Of a DNA stretch of 64,000 nt, positions 61,230 to 64,000 are shown piece after piece. Every line of letters begins with the position of its first letter. Within the stretch, counting starts at the first letter, position 1. Location of the stretch: contig CM073591.1 of assembly GCA_037074705.1 (NCBI GenBank), positions 77,606,532 through 77,670,531 of the forward strand. Direction: 5' to 3'. Origin of the DNA: Zhengitettix transpicula (taxonomy: Eukaryota; Arthropoda; Insecta; Orthoptera; Tetrigidae). A program made the position numbers and the translations under genes. The notes under the pieces are model-generated. The model worked only from the letters and a program-made list of their open reading frames with translations, did no database searches and had not been told where the DNA came from.

Positions 61230-62762
61230 CCAAATTGGGAATAATTGTGATAACATAAATATATATGTTAACTGTGAACCAAATTTTGATGTTAGGTGGT
61301 TACAATCGACTGCACGATTATTTAAAAGACTTTTCAAATTTTGCATCTAAATCAGATTAGTTTTTTACAATCAAACCCATTTTTATGACAGTTACAGAAA
61401 AAATTGGTAAACAGTAAAGATGAATCATGAATGAATCTGCAGCACATACATGTATGTATGTATGTTCCTAGATATAGGAGAAGTAACATAAACCAAATCT
61501 ATAAATGAGGTCAGATACAGTGAGTCACAAAGGAATTATGTCCATGATCATGAAGAATGAACAAGCGATGATAAGAAATATACAGAGTAAATAAGTGATA
61601 ATATTAAAGTATTTTTCAATACAAAATACTGCATTCATATCAATAGTACAGTTCACATTAAAATAACAGATCTTCACTAGGAATATTTTTAACTTATATT
61701 TGATGATATTTAAATCAGAATATTTTTCCAGCTGAAATTTGTCTACACTACATAGTAGTTGATAAATATTGCACATCTAAATTAATGTGCACTGTGTCAA
61801 AATTCATCTGATTCAGATCAATATTTGTCAAGTCTTGTAAATCAAATCAAATTTTGAATATAAATCAGATAATGTTTTTATAAATAGTCATGTCACAGAT
61901 ACAGATTAATAATTTGTGAATAGTCATCATTAATCTATAAACAATAAGTCTTGAAGTAGTGGTCTTAAAATTTTAATTACCATTTAAAGTATACCACCTG
62001 TTGAGGTTAGGTAAGTCACCTCCCATTAATAATTACTTTCTGAAGAGAAAAATCATCAATTATGTATACGTATGGAATCAAGTTGTGAAAATTTAGGTTT
62101 CTGAGATGTGACATATGTGATGTGAATATAAATCAGATAAAATTTTTTACAAATAGACCTGTCACAGACGCAGATAATAATTGGTGCATAGTCATCATTT
62201 TAGCTGAGAAGCAAAATTGTAATAGAAGTTACAGGGTTTAGGAAACAATAACCCATTTACGATTAACATTGTCGAAGAAGACCTATATATTTTTAAAACC
62301 TGTGTAACTATGATGTTTTGATCTCTCGAAATACTCTATATTTATTTTAAATTGAATAATTTATTTTGTTATTCTGCAAATTTCCAGCCCTTCACACTGG
62401 AATATTAGTCATATATTATTATTTTCACGTCTGTTTTTAACAATGAACATCCTTAACGGCCATAAACAGACGATTTTTATAATTTCAAATAATTATTAAT
62501 CATAAAATCTTTAATTAACAACACGAAAAACGTTTCTGTACATATTTGTAACATCTTCAGGCTGTCTGAGTGAAGGAAAGGTTTGTGTTTTGATGTTTTC
62601 AACGTTTGCTCAGTCATGTTGATGATCGTTGAATATATCTTCTCTAATTTAAATACTGATACATTATGTGACATATATATATATATATGTATATTATGAC
62701 TGCTGATGTCGTCTGCTAATGTAACAATTTATATGTTTAATCAATTTTTCACTGTTACTCAC

Positions 62763-62933
62763 CAGGTTCAGATTTCTCAACGTTGTCGTTGTCCACTGCT
62801 GGTCTGAAGACTGTGTGGCGCTGCGTGGCGTGTCCGTGGGGTATACCATATATGGTGGCGGACATGCTGCGACCTGATTGGCCGTTGAGGATCGCCTGAC
62901 CACATCGTCCAGGACACATGCCGCGTAGTAAAT
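62763..62933 (-). CDS. Exon-like fragment, left arm of an inverted duplication
   Basis: On the minus strand a frame is open from about 62945 (I-Y-Y-A-A-C-V-L-D-D-V-V-R-R-S-S, then A-A-C-P-P-P-Y-M-V-Y-P-T-D-T-P-R) to CTG-GTGAGT, a strong donor (62757-62762). GC is near 58% against about 30% around. A second frame through the same bases (G-Q-A-I-L-N-G-Q-S-G-R-S-M-S-A-T) is also open to a stop just past the donor, so the true frame is undecided. No acceptor is found: upstream the sequence passes straight into the inverted copy. I read it as a piece of host gene carried or rearranged by a transposon. Not recognised. Confidence 0.35.
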
Positions 62934-63052
62934 GTCAGGCGATCCTCAACGGCCAATCAGGTCGCAGCATGTCCGCCACCATATATGGTATACCCCACGG
63001 ACACGCCACGCAGCGCCACACAGTCTTCAGACTAGCAGTGGACAACGACAAC
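62782..63052. repeat. Near-perfect inverted duplication, 119-bp arms
   Basis: 62782-62900 and 62934-63052 are reverse complements with a single difference (CAG in one, TAG in the other, read in the frame of the left-arm exon). The loop is 33 bp. Beyond the arms, similarity continues at a lower level: AACCTGGTGAGTAACAGTG outside the left arm (minus strand) against AACGTGGTGCGTAACCGTG outside the right, after an indel. Confidence 0.95.
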
Positions 63053-63641
63053 ATCCAGAACGTGGTGCGTAACCGTGAAATCTGACTTTCTTATTATAAT
63101 TATTTCCGTTGTGAGAGTCTGTGCGTTGTTTAGGAGGTTATTGTATTTAAGATGCATGTGACCATTGGGAACTGCATGAGACGCCAGCTACGCTTCTTCC
63201 TCCTTCCTTCCTTCCTTCACACAATACAAGCAGCCATTTAGTTATGTTTATGAGACTATACATGAAAACTTATGCAACAAATAAAAAAAAATGATTGACT
63301 ATAATTTTAAATTTGTAATTATTGCAAGTACAGTAATTGTTGATTATACGAAGAAGATGAACGCCAACATCACCCCCCACTTTTAAAAAAAATTGATTTG
63401 CAGAAAAATAAATAAAATTAAACAAATAGGTTTTTAATTTAAATAAAAATTAATTATTTAATCTAAAAATTACTAAATTAAGTACCACATTATTAATTTA
63501 ATTTAGTGAATTTTCAAGCAATGCAACCCTGGCCGATAACACATTTAGGGATGGGGGGGGGCAAGTTGCGTTACACGAAAAAAATCGGGGGGGGATGTTA
63601 TGGATAAATGACGTCTCGGGAAACGCCGGGCACTCAGCTAG

Positions 63642-64000
63642 TATATTATAAAGCTGTCACGGAGTTCTTCAAATATTTTTTATATGGCTACTGATTTACA
63701 ATCTACAAAAGTTCCACTTTAAGTAGTAAATTGTATACAGGGTCTTAGACTGTGTAACGTAAACATCCGTAGTATACCATTGGCATATTTGGTTTATTTG
63801 GCATCTTAGGTCTGTTGTACACATTCTTCTGAGTCTTCTTTCTACCCCTGGAGGATTGATTATTTCTTCTACCAGTTCATTATCATGTCTTTCTACACGT
63901 TCGAAGTAGTCTCTTCATTTTCTTAGTAACGAATGGTATGTTCTGATCATTATGTACAAACCATGGAGCGTTAGTGATGGAGCGTAGTATTTTAGATAAT
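63642..64000. other. No gene recognised
   Basis: Sequence after the Helitron-type terminus. No supportable feature. Confidence 0.45.

Larger units (their letters stand above)
60137..63641 (+). mobile_element. Candidate non-autonomous Helitron
   Basis: The 3' end is well formed: a hairpin (CTCGG at 63615-63619, 6-base loop, CCGGG at 63626-63630), 7 bases, then CTAG (63638-63641) followed by T, as Helitrons require. The 5' end proposed is TCTATGTAATAAAAAAAGGG at 60137, preceded by A, a form common at Helitron starts. The A|T insertion rule is met at both ends. About 3.5 kb with no Rep/helicase frame, so it would be non-autonomous. The 3' end is more certain than the 5' end; the two may belong to different copies. 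Two long G runs lie near 63552-63596. (TA)n at 61202-61229. The interior holds the inverted duplication at 62782-63052. Confidence 0.5.

Overview
The window is AT-rich, intron- or intergenic-like eukaryotic DNA, almost certainly from an arthropod and probably an insect with a large, repeat-laden genome. The grounds are a mariner element with DD34D transposase, LINE fragments, several families of MITEs and SINE-like retroposons, long (TA)n tracts, and the absence of any long intact host gene. The species cannot be named from the sequence. A large polyneopteran genome (cockroach, termite or stick insect type) is a guess.

Layout. 1-2033: end of one copy and a whole copy of a terminal-inverted-repeat family that sits in (TA)n tracts; further copies lie at 7957-8893, 15320-16113 (decayed) and 40419-42473. 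4211-5496: a mariner with both TIRs, TA target duplication and a frameshifted transposase; older mariner pieces lie at 14248-14650 and 16912-16978. 6741-7280, 10657-11133, 22501-23062, 23812-23930, 28686-29184, 33655-33965, 42805-43095 and 54512-55541: copies of one GC-rich, poly(A)-tailed retroposon of about 540 bp that starts with one or two perfect short hairpins. I do not recognise this family. 10539-11162, 32738-32888, 42535-42612 and 59483-59742: a palindromic MITE family, the first copy split by a retroposon insertion. 19285-19867: another inverted-repeat element. 25879-26265: a small hAT-type MITE with 8-bp target duplication. 35873-36415 and 58298-59160: 5'-truncated LINE ORF2 ends. 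60137-63641: a candidate non-autonomous Helitron holding a nearly perfect 119-bp inverted duplication of exon-like, GC-rich sequence.

Host coding content is thin. I found no complete gene. Several short open stretches have plausible splice sites at both ends. The best is 38512-38677 on the minus strand; a phase-compatible pair lies at 21168-21333 and 22240-22351 on the plus strand. None matches a protein family I can name, so all are low-confidence exon candidates needing RNA evidence.

The most interesting structures are the hairpin-headed retroposon family, its tail-to-tail palindromic dimer enclosed by one 11-bp target duplication (54501-55552), the (TA)n-seeking TIR family, and the inverted exon-like duplication at 62782-63052.
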